From NCBI GenBank assembly GCA_963678705.1, contig OY783203.1:27200535-27264534 (forward strand): a stretch of DNA of 64,000 bases. Reading direction: 5' to 3'. A program made the translations under genes and the position numbers. Each line of letters starts with the position of its first letter. Position 1 is the stretch's first letter. The notes beneath the pieces were generated by a model, which had not been told where the DNA came from, did not search any database, and saw only the letters and a program-made list of their open reading frames with translations. This document shows, one piece after another, positions 49,557-60,119 of the stretch. The DNA comes from Panorpa germanica (taxonomy: Eukaryota > Arthropoda > Insecta > Mecoptera > Panorpidae).

Positions 49557-50382
49557 CCCAGTAAACATTTTGGAGTAAATTCTACTTAATTTCTATTTCT
49601 AGAGTTTTTTGTCTGGAACGTGTTCGTTTTCTATTCAGTCGCTCATAGGAAAGGCCCTTTTTATGACCTACAGAGATCGCAACGACGGTTCACTGCTGAA
49701 TTAAAAGCGGAGTCGGTTTATGATTTATGGCCGGAGTTATAAACTTGACACAGCAGGGATGGCAGGGGTATAAAACTTAATGGAATTCTACTTTTTAGAG
49801 TCTGCAAAATATAAATATTTAAATGAAGAAATAAATAGATGTAATCTTTATTACGGATCGTGATTTTTTTAATGAATATTATTCATCTTCAACAATACTC
49901 GTTATATTAGTTTTTTACATTGTTTTGGTGATTCAAAAATCCACGATCGGCAGGTCTGCGTTAGGTTTAAAACCTCTGTCTTACCATCGCTGGATACTAT
50001 CTTCGTTTAAATACATTATATTCGGGGATTGAGGGAGATAGCGTCTGTCTATTATCATTAAAGAAATATTTGTTGAAAAAGAATAGCATATACTTTAAAC
50101 ATACTGTACTGAACGAAATATTATACAAGTATACAAGTGTAACGGTGAAAAATATATTTTACTTGTCTCACTTTGGAATGAAAGTGAACTAAGAAAAATA
50201 TGAAAGAAACAACTGGTACTTAATGAATGATGTTGGAAAAAGAAAGAATATTATTATGAAAAAATTCTAACAACTAACACAAAATTTGTGACAGGTAGAG
50301 AACTTGTAAAGCGTTAGAATAGAATTGTATGAGTGACTCGAACTTCACCAAATAGGGCACTTCACCAAATTGTTTACTGGGG
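49557..50382 (+). mobile_element. CCCAGTAAACA-ended non-autonomous DNA transposon (copy B)
   Basis: Starts CCCAGTAAACATTTTGGAGT and ends CACCAAATTGTTTACTGGGG, 826 bp, closely matching copy A (3719-4584) with small deletions, such as loss of ATAAATGAGATG near 50180. It lies immediately after the exon-like segment 49391-49556. Six bases left of both A and B are similar (CTGTCC), so the true terminus may lie a few bases further out, or the target site has a preference. Confidence 0.82.
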
Positions 50383-50446
50383 TCCTATTTATATTTAACT
50401 GGGTATAAGTCACTTAACAAATAATTATTTTAATTTGAGGCTCAGT

Positions 50447-50627
50447 CAGTGCCGAATTTAGAGGTCTGCAGGGCCTGGGGCAACGAAGGAGCGGAGGCCC
50501 CCAATTATTTTCCGAATAAAAGGAACAATTTTTTTCCATCAAGTCTTTCAAGAATTTAGTGCTTTGATCTCTATTGTGGAGGCCCCGGGGCTGTAGCACC
50601 GCATGCCCTCTCTCAAATTCGGGCCCG
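50447..50627 (+). mobile_element. hAT-type miniature transposon with perfect 8-bp target duplication
   Basis: A 181 bp GC-rich element from CAGTGCCGAATTTAGAGG to CCTCTCTCAAATTCGGGCCCG, inverted at the ends, flanked by identical octamers GGCTCAGT (50439-50446 and 50628-50635). Inside, GGCCTGGGGC and GGCCCCGGGGC are also inverted. No coding. Confidence 0.87.
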
Positions 50628-50635
50628 GGCTCAGT

Positions 50636-51582
50636 AGTAGTCATACAGTAGTACGTAAGATGTCGAGCATCTCATAAATTCAAATCTAATTCGGCCATCC
50701 AAAAATTTAGTCACACTTTCTTTTTAAGTCACATTGAAATTTGTAATTTTTTTAGGAAATTGCGTTTTTTTTTATTTTTAATTTCTTTTTTTAATATATT
50801 TTATGCATCATGTATTACAGTCACAGCGTATTAAACTTACTTAACTATTTAATCTAAAAAGGTCTAAACATTGCTTAATATCGGATTATAACATATTTTC
50901 TAGCATCTAATTATGAGGCAGCTTCACGTGTCTGGGTCAGTGCAACCAAAGAATCGTTATACATAACTTTTTATACTTTATATCGGGATATAGTTTTTCC
51001 TATGATTAACGTATTATACGTGTGCTAGCAAACGTATAATACTCGTAGATACATTCATAAAGACAACTTTATTTTGGAATGAATTTAAATTTATTCTGAT
51101 TTTATTTACAAATTATAATAATAAAACACAAAATCCTAGTTAAACTTATTTCTTTGTAATTTTTTTTTGTCTTGCGAATAAATTAACTCGATTAATAACT
51201 GTATTGTTTTGTAGTATAAAGATTAAGTTGTAAATGTAGATGCTTTGTCTCAAAACCCAATATACTCCCAGCTAAACCCAAATATAATGTAATACAGACG
51301 TACGATATGCATATACTTCGCTTTTCGCTAAAAAAGCTCTGTGAGATATTTAAAGATATATCCTTTAATATTCTGTTGGCCACTCTACCTGGGGATGTTT
51401 AGTTACCCCGTAGTCATCGTAGCCCCGTAGATGAACTGCTGCTGCTACGAGTAGTCAGACGTACACTGTATGTACTTTCATTTCAACTTGTGATACCGTG
51501 TAGTAACAGGACCGCGTTCGGATAGGGCGAGAAATATATTTGTAAAAATTATGGACGTTGGCATTATATAATCCCAGTAAAC
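50636..51582. other. Intergenic, no gene seen
   Basis: AT-rich, no gene recognised. Two copies of the TACGAGTA word (51040, 51446). Confidence 0.4.
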
Positions 51583-51875
51583 TTTTGGGTGAAACGGCGT
51601 AGCTGGGTTAAGCTCTAGCAAATAAATCACAAGTCACATGTCAAAAAGAATGTTCTTTCTCTTTTCAACACCATACAATTAAATGTAGATATAGTTGTTG
51701 TCTCTTTTACATTTGAAAATGCAGTTCCACAGAATAGTATAGAAAAAGAAACAAGATATATCTGTCTCTGTTACACTTTAATAGTTTATTTGCAACTTCG
51801 TTCAATACTGGTACGGTAGTGAGGTCAGGTGAAATGATTTTGCTATTTGTAGTTTATATCACTGACATTTCCTTG
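51583..51875 (+). repeat. Unclassified dispersed repeat, copy 2 of a pair
   Basis: Matches 10662-10947 in the same orientation (GGTGAAACGGCGTAGCTGG ... AAGAAACAAGATATATCTGT ... GTGAGGTCAGGTGAAATGAT ... CACTGACATTTCCTTG). Just to its left is TCCCAGTAAACTTTTGGG, close to the terminus of the CCCAGTAAACA family, which may mean the two families share an end or that one inserted beside the other. Confidence 0.65.
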
Positions 51876-53349
51876 AACGAGTGAAATCGAATTGAATTGT
51901 TTCATGACAAAAAAATCATACGCATCTTTATTATGATATCAAAGTGACTCCAAAATGTTATCTGGGTAGATAGCTTATATTATATCTAAGTGAGCACAAA
52001 TATCAAAATATCAAATAAAGTTCAAACAATATCTCATATCGCTATTTTTATTAAAAAATATACTGTTTTTTTACTGGACGAAGTACACGTCAAATGTATT
52101 TGAAAAATCTGGACACAAAATTGAAAATTAGTAATGCAGGCGGTAAACTGTAGAAAATTGAGTTCTGTATCAGATTAATAATGACTATTTTTATCTTAGG
52201 ACCAATTGATGAAAAAATATTGCAAAATAATTGTTTTTAACCGCCATTTTTTCAAGATGGAAACCTACACTCTTAAAAAAACTGTATAAATTTTTGAACA
52301 GGTTCTGACGCATATTTTAGAACTAGGTATAGTTCAAATTACGATAATTTGGCGGCGACTCATACTTACAACAAGTTGTGGGGTATAACTGGCCTTACAA
52401 CTAAAAAAGTACTGCCTCACTTATTTTTCTATAATGTATATAGAAACGAATAAGATAAAATTCATTATAGTATTATAAATCTATACCGCTCTTATAACCT
52501 CTTTTAAGTATAAGTCGCCGCCGAACTATCGTGATTTGGACTATATTAAAAAAATTCAGATCCAGGTATATTAAATTTTCATAACATACACAGTGCATTT
52601 TCATAGAATTCTTTAACAAATTCAGACCAAAATGTATCTTAAAAAAAATTATTAACCGGTTCTTATTTTTAATACACATTTGTCTATTAAATTTGTATTA
52701 AAATTAGGGTCAGTTTTAACATTTATCAAAATTAATTCAATTAATGTTGTCGTGTAGTCAGGAGTGCTAGTACTTGATTAATATTTCTTTAAAAAGAGTA
52801 TAAATCCGACCCTGTACAGTACAGTACTCCAGTACATATTACCGTGTGCACGGTGTAAGGGGTGGAAGTGGGTGAGCGTTGTAGGCAGCCAGTAGTAATG
52901 TGTCAGGGATTGAGGGGTGAGGGGTAGCACTTGGGTGAGATGGTTGGTGAGTAACCCACAATTACAGACACTATACAACGAACTACAGGACTGCAGGACT
53001 ATGGGATATAGGAGTAGTGAACACCGTACGTCGTACGTTGTACGTAGTACGTAGACTACAATAAACCGTGTACACTGTACAGAGGTAATAGCACCAGGGT
53101 AGGTTTCTTCTTTTACAGGGGTGACTTTATTACTAAGAGGGTGAATGAGAAAAAGCACAACCTAACTTAGTACATGAAGTTAATTCACAATTATTCTTTT
53201 TTGTTTTAAATATCCGGACTTATTGTTAAGTATTTGACTTTGTGTTCATTTTTCTTTGCTGTTTTAAATACTGAATTGAACTCATATAAAATTTAAATGA
53301 ATGTAAATTTAGATTCATTATGTTTTTCTTTAATAATTTACACTATGAA
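51876..53349. other. Intergenic, no gene supported
   Basis: The minus-strand frame at 52778-53158 (126 codons) overlaps simple GGGTGAGG and TACGTACG-type repeats and shows no domain, so it is rejected. Confidence 0.4.
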
Positions 53350-53708
53350 CACCTTGTAACGTTGTAGGCTTAATAGCAGGACGAATTGTATGGTCGATGC
53401 TGGAACTAAGTGTGTCCAACGTTCACGTTGGAAGAAGTTCGGGCTGTTGTCGGTCTTTTGATACGCGTCTAAAGTGATTTTCTACCTCACCACACAGTTC
53501 ATCCACACATCGTCCAACAAAGGAAGGTTTTATACTTGATAGTTTATTTATTTACTTGAAAGTTTTTGTTAAACAGTGTCAGTATCAATAATGTCAACAA
53601 ATTAATAAAATAAATAAATCATTCGTTCCACCGTGTATCAGGAAACTTGTCTTGTCCATCTTCCAAGATTTGACTCACACGTTGCAAACATTTGAATCAA
53701 ACGTTCAC
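53350..53708 (-). repeat. Unclassified dispersed repeat, copy 2 (inverted)
   Basis: Reverse complement matches 6936-7312 for about 360 bases, including ACACGGTGGAACGAATGATT and CCGAACTTCTTCCAACGTGA. In this copy the neighbouring DNA on the right is the SINE fragment 53740-53822. Confidence 0.65.
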
Positions 53709-53739
53709 CGCATCGTTTGGTACCGGCTTAATACGTAAA

Positions 53740-53822
53740 CACCTAATCAATTAAACTTGATAACAACCAAACGTGAAAATATAGCGCTAGTTCGGGAGTC
53801 GAATCCGAAGACACAGCACGTT
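53740..53822 (-). repeat. tRNA-derived SINE fragment (S4)
   Basis: On the complement: CTGTGTCTTCGGATTCGACT then CCCGAACTAGCGCTATATTT, carrying the best B box of the family (GATTCGACTCC against GGTTCGANTCC), followed by the shared body start. The 3' body is mostly lost. Confidence 0.55.
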
Positions 53823-56800
53823 TATTTTGTACAATTATATAATTGTTAATAATATAGTGTAATATGCTTGTAAGATTAAACATAAATAATATTAAATGTT
53901 ACCGTTATTTTTCGATATATATGTATATGTGAGATTAACAATTAAACAAAATAAACTATGTCCCATAAATGTTAAAACGAGGTGACATTTTCACGTTAAA
54001 TTACTCTATGAGTGCGAGTACGTATAAGAGATCTTCAATAGTTTTAAAATCAAATTGATTGATTATGTATAGCACCAATCCTTCTTTATCGTATAGACTT
54101 TAATAAAGTAAGATACATTCCAACAGCACTTTTTGATTTTATTACATATTTAAATAACTTTATTCTATTTCCCTCCGTGATTTCTAGAAAGCATCTATGT
54201 AATAATTTGAAGGGTGTTTTTTCCTACCCTTATTCTATATCAGTACAATTGTCTACATCAGATCATATGCTGTACATTAAGGTAAATAGGAATACTTACT
54301 GAACCTTCCTCTCATTTATTTCTTCTTTACTTTCCATTTTAATAAAATGGATTTAGATAAATCTATTTCCATTTCTTTGACTCGATATTTTTATTTAGAA
54401 TTTATATTTCTCAATCAGACAATTCAATTTCTTATTCGTTCTAGCAATTATATCAAATCTGTTTTAAAGAAGACTTTAGTATTTTAAATCTTTTATGGAT
54501 ATTTGAAGTTAACGTTTATGTTGTATTTAGACCGAAAACATTATTTCGTCATATGCAATCAATTAATAGGCTTGAAACTTTCTCTAGTAGAATGTTGCAC
54601 TACATGTTTTACAAGACCCTGATGAGGTTTTCGTCAGGCATGCCTTACACCCTGATAAGACATGTTCCTTTATTGAGCAACCCTGTTGGGCATGCCCTAA
54701 TCAGGCTAATCTCAAGACTACTCGACCGAGACCTTGTTTGATACTTCCTTCGTTTTAAAAACCTTATGAGTACCCGATATCCTGATCAGAACGTCATGCA
54801 TCTCGGTTAAAATTTTTTCTCGTTTTTAACTAAACCATTCATAGGCTTTCTCGAAAACATGTTTATCTAACATATAGGCTGCTTTCAAATTCACTCGTGG
54901 GCGACCCGATTCTCGACCCCTATGCATGCAGCTGGGGTTAATCGTATAAAGGGATATCTTTCTTGTGATCATGACCGACCAACCCCTAATTCTAGTGACT
55001 TGATAGCATCAACACACCGCACACAAATACTGCATCAGCAGATCAACAATATTACATGCGTTTGCATAATTATATGTCATTATAATAAAATATGACCGGA
55101 TCCATTTCGGAATTACTCTCATAAATGTTATTATTAATTCTAAAGGTTATAATGCTATCCTAAACCAATATAGACTTATGGGGCACATCAACAAACAGGA
55201 AACATTGAGATCTTCCTAAGGTTTTAATGTAAGGGTGGCTGCAAACTGGAGTCACTATTGTCTTACCTCGAGTCCACACATGCGTGTTCGCTTATTCGTA
55301 CTCTTTGCTGATTATTAGTGTACAAACATACGTCCAAGCCAAGGTCCTGTGTAACCTCCGAATTTCGTTCCTATGAAGCAACATTTGCAGCACTGCAATA
55401 GTTTCGAAGTCTCAGATCGTTCTTCCCTGCTATAGATTTACTTTATTCTCCGTCTGCAGTAATTTAGAGGTTGCTATAAATGTCGTCATTGCGAATATAT
55501 ATCATAGTGTGTCGACAATCCTATTTTGAAAAATTTCAATAAGTTTGATATTGGATTTCTTGGTGCAGTCCCAAAGTTGAAGTTTATACCATTCTATTTT
55601 GTTCAGTGAAGAACAACTGAATGTCTTTCTTTTATTCGTACTCGAGTACCGAATATTCGTATACTTATAAACCCGAAATTAGAGTACTGAGACAATAACA
55701 CCAGGCTGCTGTATTGCCATCTCTCTCTCTCATTAGCTACTCTGTATCTATCTAACTGTCACCTTCACATAACCTATATGTTCTAGCGTTTCGATAAATA
55801 CACATATTACAAATTTAGTTTATGTATTTACAACTGACTAATTGTATAAATAATTAAATGCATTCATGAAACTTAGTTCATTATAAAATTCAATCAAAAA
55901 TTTTAATTGCATATTGAGTATCCCACAAATAAAAATCATAACGTCCATCAAATAAATTGAATGTTTCACATTTTGATAGAAACACTACAACGGGGAAACA
56001 GTATTTTTTATTTTGAGAAAATAATTTTTGACGTAACGTAATTAATGATAACCTTGGCACACACTGAAGACAAAACTGTCTTTAGACATACTTGTGTTTA
56101 TGATAAGAAGATTGTAAAGATGCATTTAATCAAAATAGATGCCGCTTTTTTCTCCAGATAAAATCCGTCCGTTATTAAATAAAATTGATTCTCAATTTAA
56201 GTGACCTTCTTCCTAAATGATGAATTTAGTTCTACGTCATCTAGTCCCTTTAAACGACTCCAACAAATTCTGCATTACAATGGTTAATTTTGAAATAATT
56301 GAACAGTTGAAGTCATATTTGGTAACTTTATAAATTTGTATTACAGTTCTACAGTAGACGTTCTTTAATCCGGCATCATACCGAGTGAGATTAGTAATTT
56401 TGTCGGATCATCGATCGTCCATATACTTTTGGTAGGAATACTAAAGATAAATCACTATAGATACAAGTGCAAACGATTATGCCGAGTATAGAATATGCCG
56501 AACCTAATAATTCCTGATTAAATAGCATCTACTGTATATAGCATTTAGTTACACATAAATATCTCTATAATCATTTAAAAAAATTCGTTAATTTATATGT
56601 AAACGTCGAGTGTTTATTTCATTTCACATATTTACATTGCCTCAATTTGTTTTACTTAAAGAATTATTTGTACCTAATGCTAAAAATAATTTAAGTCAAG
56701 CCATGTATTTGTAGAGAAGCTGTTTGTTCATGGTTTTAGCTGATAGATAGAGAGGGAAAACAGGAAAATAGGAAGCTTGATCCTATGTTGGAGGATTTAA

Positions 56801-58346
56801 TGCGAGTTCTGTGGAAACACCAACAGCTGACGGTAGGGGTCGTAGCGGTGGTCACTGAACGAAAAACATCGATATCTAACATCGATGTTTTGTTGATTGT
56901 TGCTGAAACTGAGTAAGTCGAGTAACTAGCGTATCACAAGACACATCACAACTTTGGAGAGAAACATAACCCTATTGATAAAGTAAATAAATGTGTTTTG
57001 AAATAGGCAATCTCGTTTTAGGGGTGTACTTCATCTTGTTCTGTAATAATTTGTTTCGCTGTAAGAGTATTTCTGTCAGAGAGTGCTGTTTTCCGGACTT
57101 CAGTATGTTCCTAGGAAATCACAACTGTTAGTGGGATGGTGCCATTTTATAATCTTACTAATGTAATGTTATTTAAGATACAACTATTTATAGTTAGGAA
57201 CATTTCAAAATGTTCATCAAAATATCGATGTTGGCGTTTAGCACCATTAAAAAACTATCTAAGCCCGACCCTAGCAGAACGCAGAACGCAAATCGCAGAA
57301 TGAATGAACTAACGAACACTGCGGGAATCTTAAATGCTATTGTGAATAGAAGCTTGGAGTGAAGATGATATTCATAGAATATGAAAAGCATACTAGTATA
57401 TCCTATGTAAATTAAACTAGAACATCACAAGCGAATAAAGATTTATCCTAACCACTTGAACTATTTGCTAAGAGGAGTACCTCATTCTCTCGTGGCACTG
57501 GATGCCACTAGATGGTAGTACTGTACACTGTAATAATCATTAAACCAACAAATCAGTTATCCATCGCATAACATAAATACACTTACCAACTTAACACGTT
57601 GTAATTAATAATTGTTTACTTAAATGGGTGAAATAGCCTGCGGCTTATTTAGTACTGATCCTTATATCGTACATGGAATTTGCTCGTACATAGACCATCA
57701 TCTCTACATAATAATGGTTTGCAAACCATCCAACGTACACCCACTGTGGAAATTAGTACGCCAATACAGGGAATCCAGCGGAAATATTTAAATTATGATT
57801 AAAAATAAAACAAATAGTATTTTACACAAAATCTGGTTATTTAACCCAAGACCTTTAAGCTTGTAGGTTCATGTTTGTACACATTTAACCCGAATTCTCC
57901 ATGAATTAAAGTCACTGTCACTTAAGCATTCATTTTCATTTATGAAAACGAAATTCCATCGTATTACAGTTCCTTTTAGTCGTTTCAAACGGAGTAAGAA
58001 CAAACGAATGAAGAATAAATTTAATGTAAGTTTAAAATACGTAGTGCAAAGTCTATAGTAAATTCTATAGTAAAAATAGCAATAAGATCAGTTAATAAGA
58101 CAATAAACTAGCGCAGTGATCCAAGTATCACGATTTTGACATGCTCCTGTTGGACACCCTGTACTGTGGTATTCGGTAGCGTGAAGTATACGCGTGGTGT
58201 CATTAGGGATGGCAATAACAACGACGGTTTTATCGGATTCATCGCCGGGAGATGTTATTATGTTACATGTGATTACAGATATTGACAGCGACCCAGACCC
58301 AGAAGGGTCTCCATTGAAATATTTGCTATACATTAATCAAACAACC
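53823..58346. other. Long gene-poor stretch downstream of the cuticle-type gene
   Basis: No gene supported. 54590-54735 is GC-richer and carries two GGCATGCC words and several CCTGAT repeats. A small hairpin at 56863-56891 has 11 bp arms (AAAACATCGAT / ATCGATGTTTT). TGTTGGACACCCTGTACTG near 58150 resembles a Tc1/mariner-type terminus. Confidence 0.35.
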
Positions 58347-58352
58347 TTTATT
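58347..58352 (-). terminator. Polyadenylation signal AATAAA for the cuticle-type gene
   Basis: On the minus strand, CAATAAAGG lies about 185 bases after the stop codon and is followed by a GT-rich stretch (GGTTGTTTGATTAATGT), the usual arrangement of cleavage and polyadenylation signals. This predicts a 3' untranslated region of about 200 bases. Confidence 0.6.
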
Positions 58353-58532
58353 GAAACCATCAATCTATACATATACATTATACAAATAAATATTATACAT
58401 ATAAAAAAGTTCTACATATACATGCTATAAATTACAATGAAATTAGTAAAAAAAGAATCTATTCACAAATGATATCGTGATATCATCATATAGCTACATA
58501 ATGATATCTGTACACAATGACAGAGCTGTCAT

Positions 58533-59993
58533 CTACTGGACTACCTGAAAGTATTGGGCGCTGAATGCCAAAGGGTTCTCCACAATAGGGCTGTATGCTA
58601 TTTGTACCAAAGGTTCAGGCTGTATCTCACGGACCTGTAACTTAGAGTTAATGACCATCTTCTTGAGGTCTGCAGATGTCATGTATAAAACTCTCTGGAG
58701 ACGTCCATCAGGGAGAAGCACTACGTATGACCCCTGTTGTTGTTCTCCTTTGCTCTGTCCAACTACAATTCGTCCACTTTGTTGGTTTGAGCCCTCAGCG
58801 TTGTTGGCATCCAAACTTTCAGCTTCTAGTTCATTAACTTCAGTTGATGCATCTTCACCAGCTTCAGTTGTTGGAACTTCAGTAGCAGCATCTGGTGAAC
58901 CGTATTCATTTGTAGGTGCTCCATAAGTGTTACGAGGATCAGGTAAATTAAAAGCTTTTCCGGGGCGTTGGTAGGAATATCCTGAAGATTCTGGTGCAAG
59001 TGTAGTTTCAGCTTCGTCCGTTTGTCTTTGGAATGTGAATCGCCCAAATTGTCTTAATCTAGCTGGTGCTTCTGGTGTTTGTTGTTCTGTAGGAAGATCA
59101 AGTGGGTTGTTTGGACGAGGATAGTCATATCCAGATGATTCTGCAGGTGTAGATTCTTCAGGCGCGGCTGTTGTTTCTGCTTCTTGTCTCTGGAAAGTAA
59201 AACGCGCAAATTGTCTTAACCTTGCTGGTGCTTCTGGTGCTTGTTGTTCTGTAGGAAGATCAAGTGGGTTGTTTGGACGAGGATAGTCATATCCAGATGA
59301 TTCTGCAGGTGTTGTAGATTCTTCAGGCGCGGCTGTTGTTTCTGCTTCTTGTCTCTGGAAAGTAAAACGCCCAAATTGTCTTAACCTTGCTGGTGCTTCT
59401 GGTGCTTGTTGTTCTGTAGGAAGATCAAGTGGGTTATTTGGACGAGGGTAGTCATATCCAGATGATTCTGCCGGTGTTGTAGATTCTTCAGGAGCAGCTG
59501 TAGACTCCACTTCTTGTCTTTGGAATGTAAATCTTCCGAACTTTCTAGATCTGGTTGCTGCTCTGGGAACTCGATATTGGTTAGACAATCCTTGTTCTGT
59601 AGGCAGCTCCAAAGACCTGTCAGGACGAGGATAGTCGTATCCAGATGACTCTGCAGCAGGTTGCTCTGCCTCTTGTCTTTGGAAGGTATTTGCTTGGCGC
59701 ACTCTGTACCGAGCTATGCTTACCTCGGTTGGTGTGTCTTCAGGGGCACCATACTCATTTGCAGGAGGACCATATTCGTTTGAGGGTTGCTCGGTTACTT
59801 CAGTTGGAAGCTCAAGTTCCTTATCAGGTCGTTGATAATCATAACCTCCTGATCCTGAATCCTGAGGAGGCTGGGTGGTTTCTTCTGCCTGCTGTCTTTG
59901 GAACTTACGACCTCCTTGTCTGAACCTAGGAGGTTCTGCCAAACAAACACCCAAGACCGCAAACACGATTGTAAATTGAACAAACTTATTCAT
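58533..59993 (-). CDS. Secreted repeat protein, probable structural cuticle protein
   Basis: 486 codons, ATG at 59991-59993, stop TAG at 58533-58535. Residues 1-19 are a signal peptide (MNKFVQFTIVFAVLGVCLA, cleavage likely before EPP). The body has six units that start FQRQ (residues 31, 104, 157, 212, 267, 321), each followed by a T/E/A-rich linker, a GYDY/GYSY motif (50, 118, 179, 234, 288, 338), PRP or QRP, and a leucine-proline segment (LELP or LDLP). Units three to five are 54-55 residues long and nearly identical. NEYG(P/A/S)P motifs occur at 72-83 and 362-367. The C-terminal ~80 residues are different; GSYVVLLPDGRLQRVLY (421-437) resembles the first half of an RR (chitin_bind_4) cuticle domain, but the second half is not recognisable. 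Low complexity, secretion and Y/P repeats fit an extracellular matrix or cuticle role; exact function unknown. No intron interrupts the coding region. TATA box, initiator and poly(A) signal are in place. No sister gene was found nearby. Confidence 0.88.
   Translation of the reverse strand: MNKFVQFTIVFAVLGVCLAEPPRFRQGGRKFQRQQAEETTQPPQDSGSGGYDYQRPDKELELPTEVTEQPSNEYGPPANEYGAPEDTPTEVSIARYRVRQANTFQRQEAEQPAAESSGYDYPRPDRSLELPTEQGLSNQYRVPRAATRSRKFGRFTFQRQEVESTAAPEESTTPAESSGYDYPRPNNPLDLPTEQQAPEAPARLRQFGRFTFQRQEAETTAAPEESTTPAESSGYDYPRPNNPLDLPTEQQAPEAPARLRQFARFTFQRQEAETTAAPEESTPAESSGYDYPRPNNPLDLPTEQQTPEAPARLRQFGRFTFQRQTDEAETTLAPESSGYSYQRPGKAFNLPDPRNTYGAPTNEYGSPDAATEVPTTEAGEDASTEVNELEAESLDANNAEGSNQQSGRIVVGQSKGEQQQGSYVVLLPDGRLQRVLYMTSADLKKMVINSKLQVREIQPEPLVQIAYSPIVENPLAFSAQYFQVVQ
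59030..59523 (-). repeat. Tandem 162-165 bp coding repeats
   Basis: Matching points of the repeat (GAA of TGGAAWGTRAA) fall at 59031, 59193, 59358 and 59523, giving units of 162, 165 and 165 bases. The units at 59193-59522 are almost identical at the DNA level, while the outer ones differ more. All lengths are multiples of three, so the frame is kept; the 3 bp difference is one threonine codon in the STTPAES/STPAES linker. The pattern fits unequal exchange or gene conversion. Confidence 0.88.
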
Positions 59994-60026
59994 GATTACA
60001 CTTGTTGTAATGATGCTAGTTCATTA

Positions 60027-60031
60027 ACTGA
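60027..60031 (-). promoter_or_regulatory. Initiator (TCAGT) of the cuticle-type gene
   Basis: The minus strand reads CTATCAGTTAATG. TCAGT is the arthropod initiator consensus; taking its A (60029) as +1 gives a 36-base leader before the ATG and places the TATA box start at about -33. Confidence 0.7.
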
Positions 60032-60054
60032 TAGCAATCTAATAGTTGCACTGA

Positions 60055-60062
60055 TATTTATA
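60055..60062 (-). promoter_or_regulatory. TATA box (TATAAATA) of the cuticle-type gene
   Basis: The minus strand reads TTGGTATAAATATCAG. The first T lies 33 bases upstream of the predicted start in the TCAGT initiator, normal spacing for a strong, regulated insect promoter, as expected for a stage- or tissue-specific structural gene. Confidence 0.75.
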
Positions 60063-60119
60063 CCAATCTGTTTGATCGAATATTTATGCAATGTATTTCT
60101 TCATATCATTTCATGACAT

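Noticed and set aside
52778..53158. 126-codon open frame on the minus strand
   Set aside because: Overlaps simple GGGTGAGG and TACGTACG repeats, has no domain, signal sequence or splice context; length is within chance for 64 kb.
54553..54741. GC-richer 62-codon frame with repeated CCTGAT and GGCATGCC words
   Set aside because: No protein family recognised, and the repeated words explain the frame; kept only as a remark in the region entry.
58533..59993. Reading the RQFGRF-type segments of the repeat protein as neuropeptide precursors
   Set aside because: No C-terminal amidation glycine with dibasic cleavage sites in the right order; FGRF is part of a longer conserved repeat.
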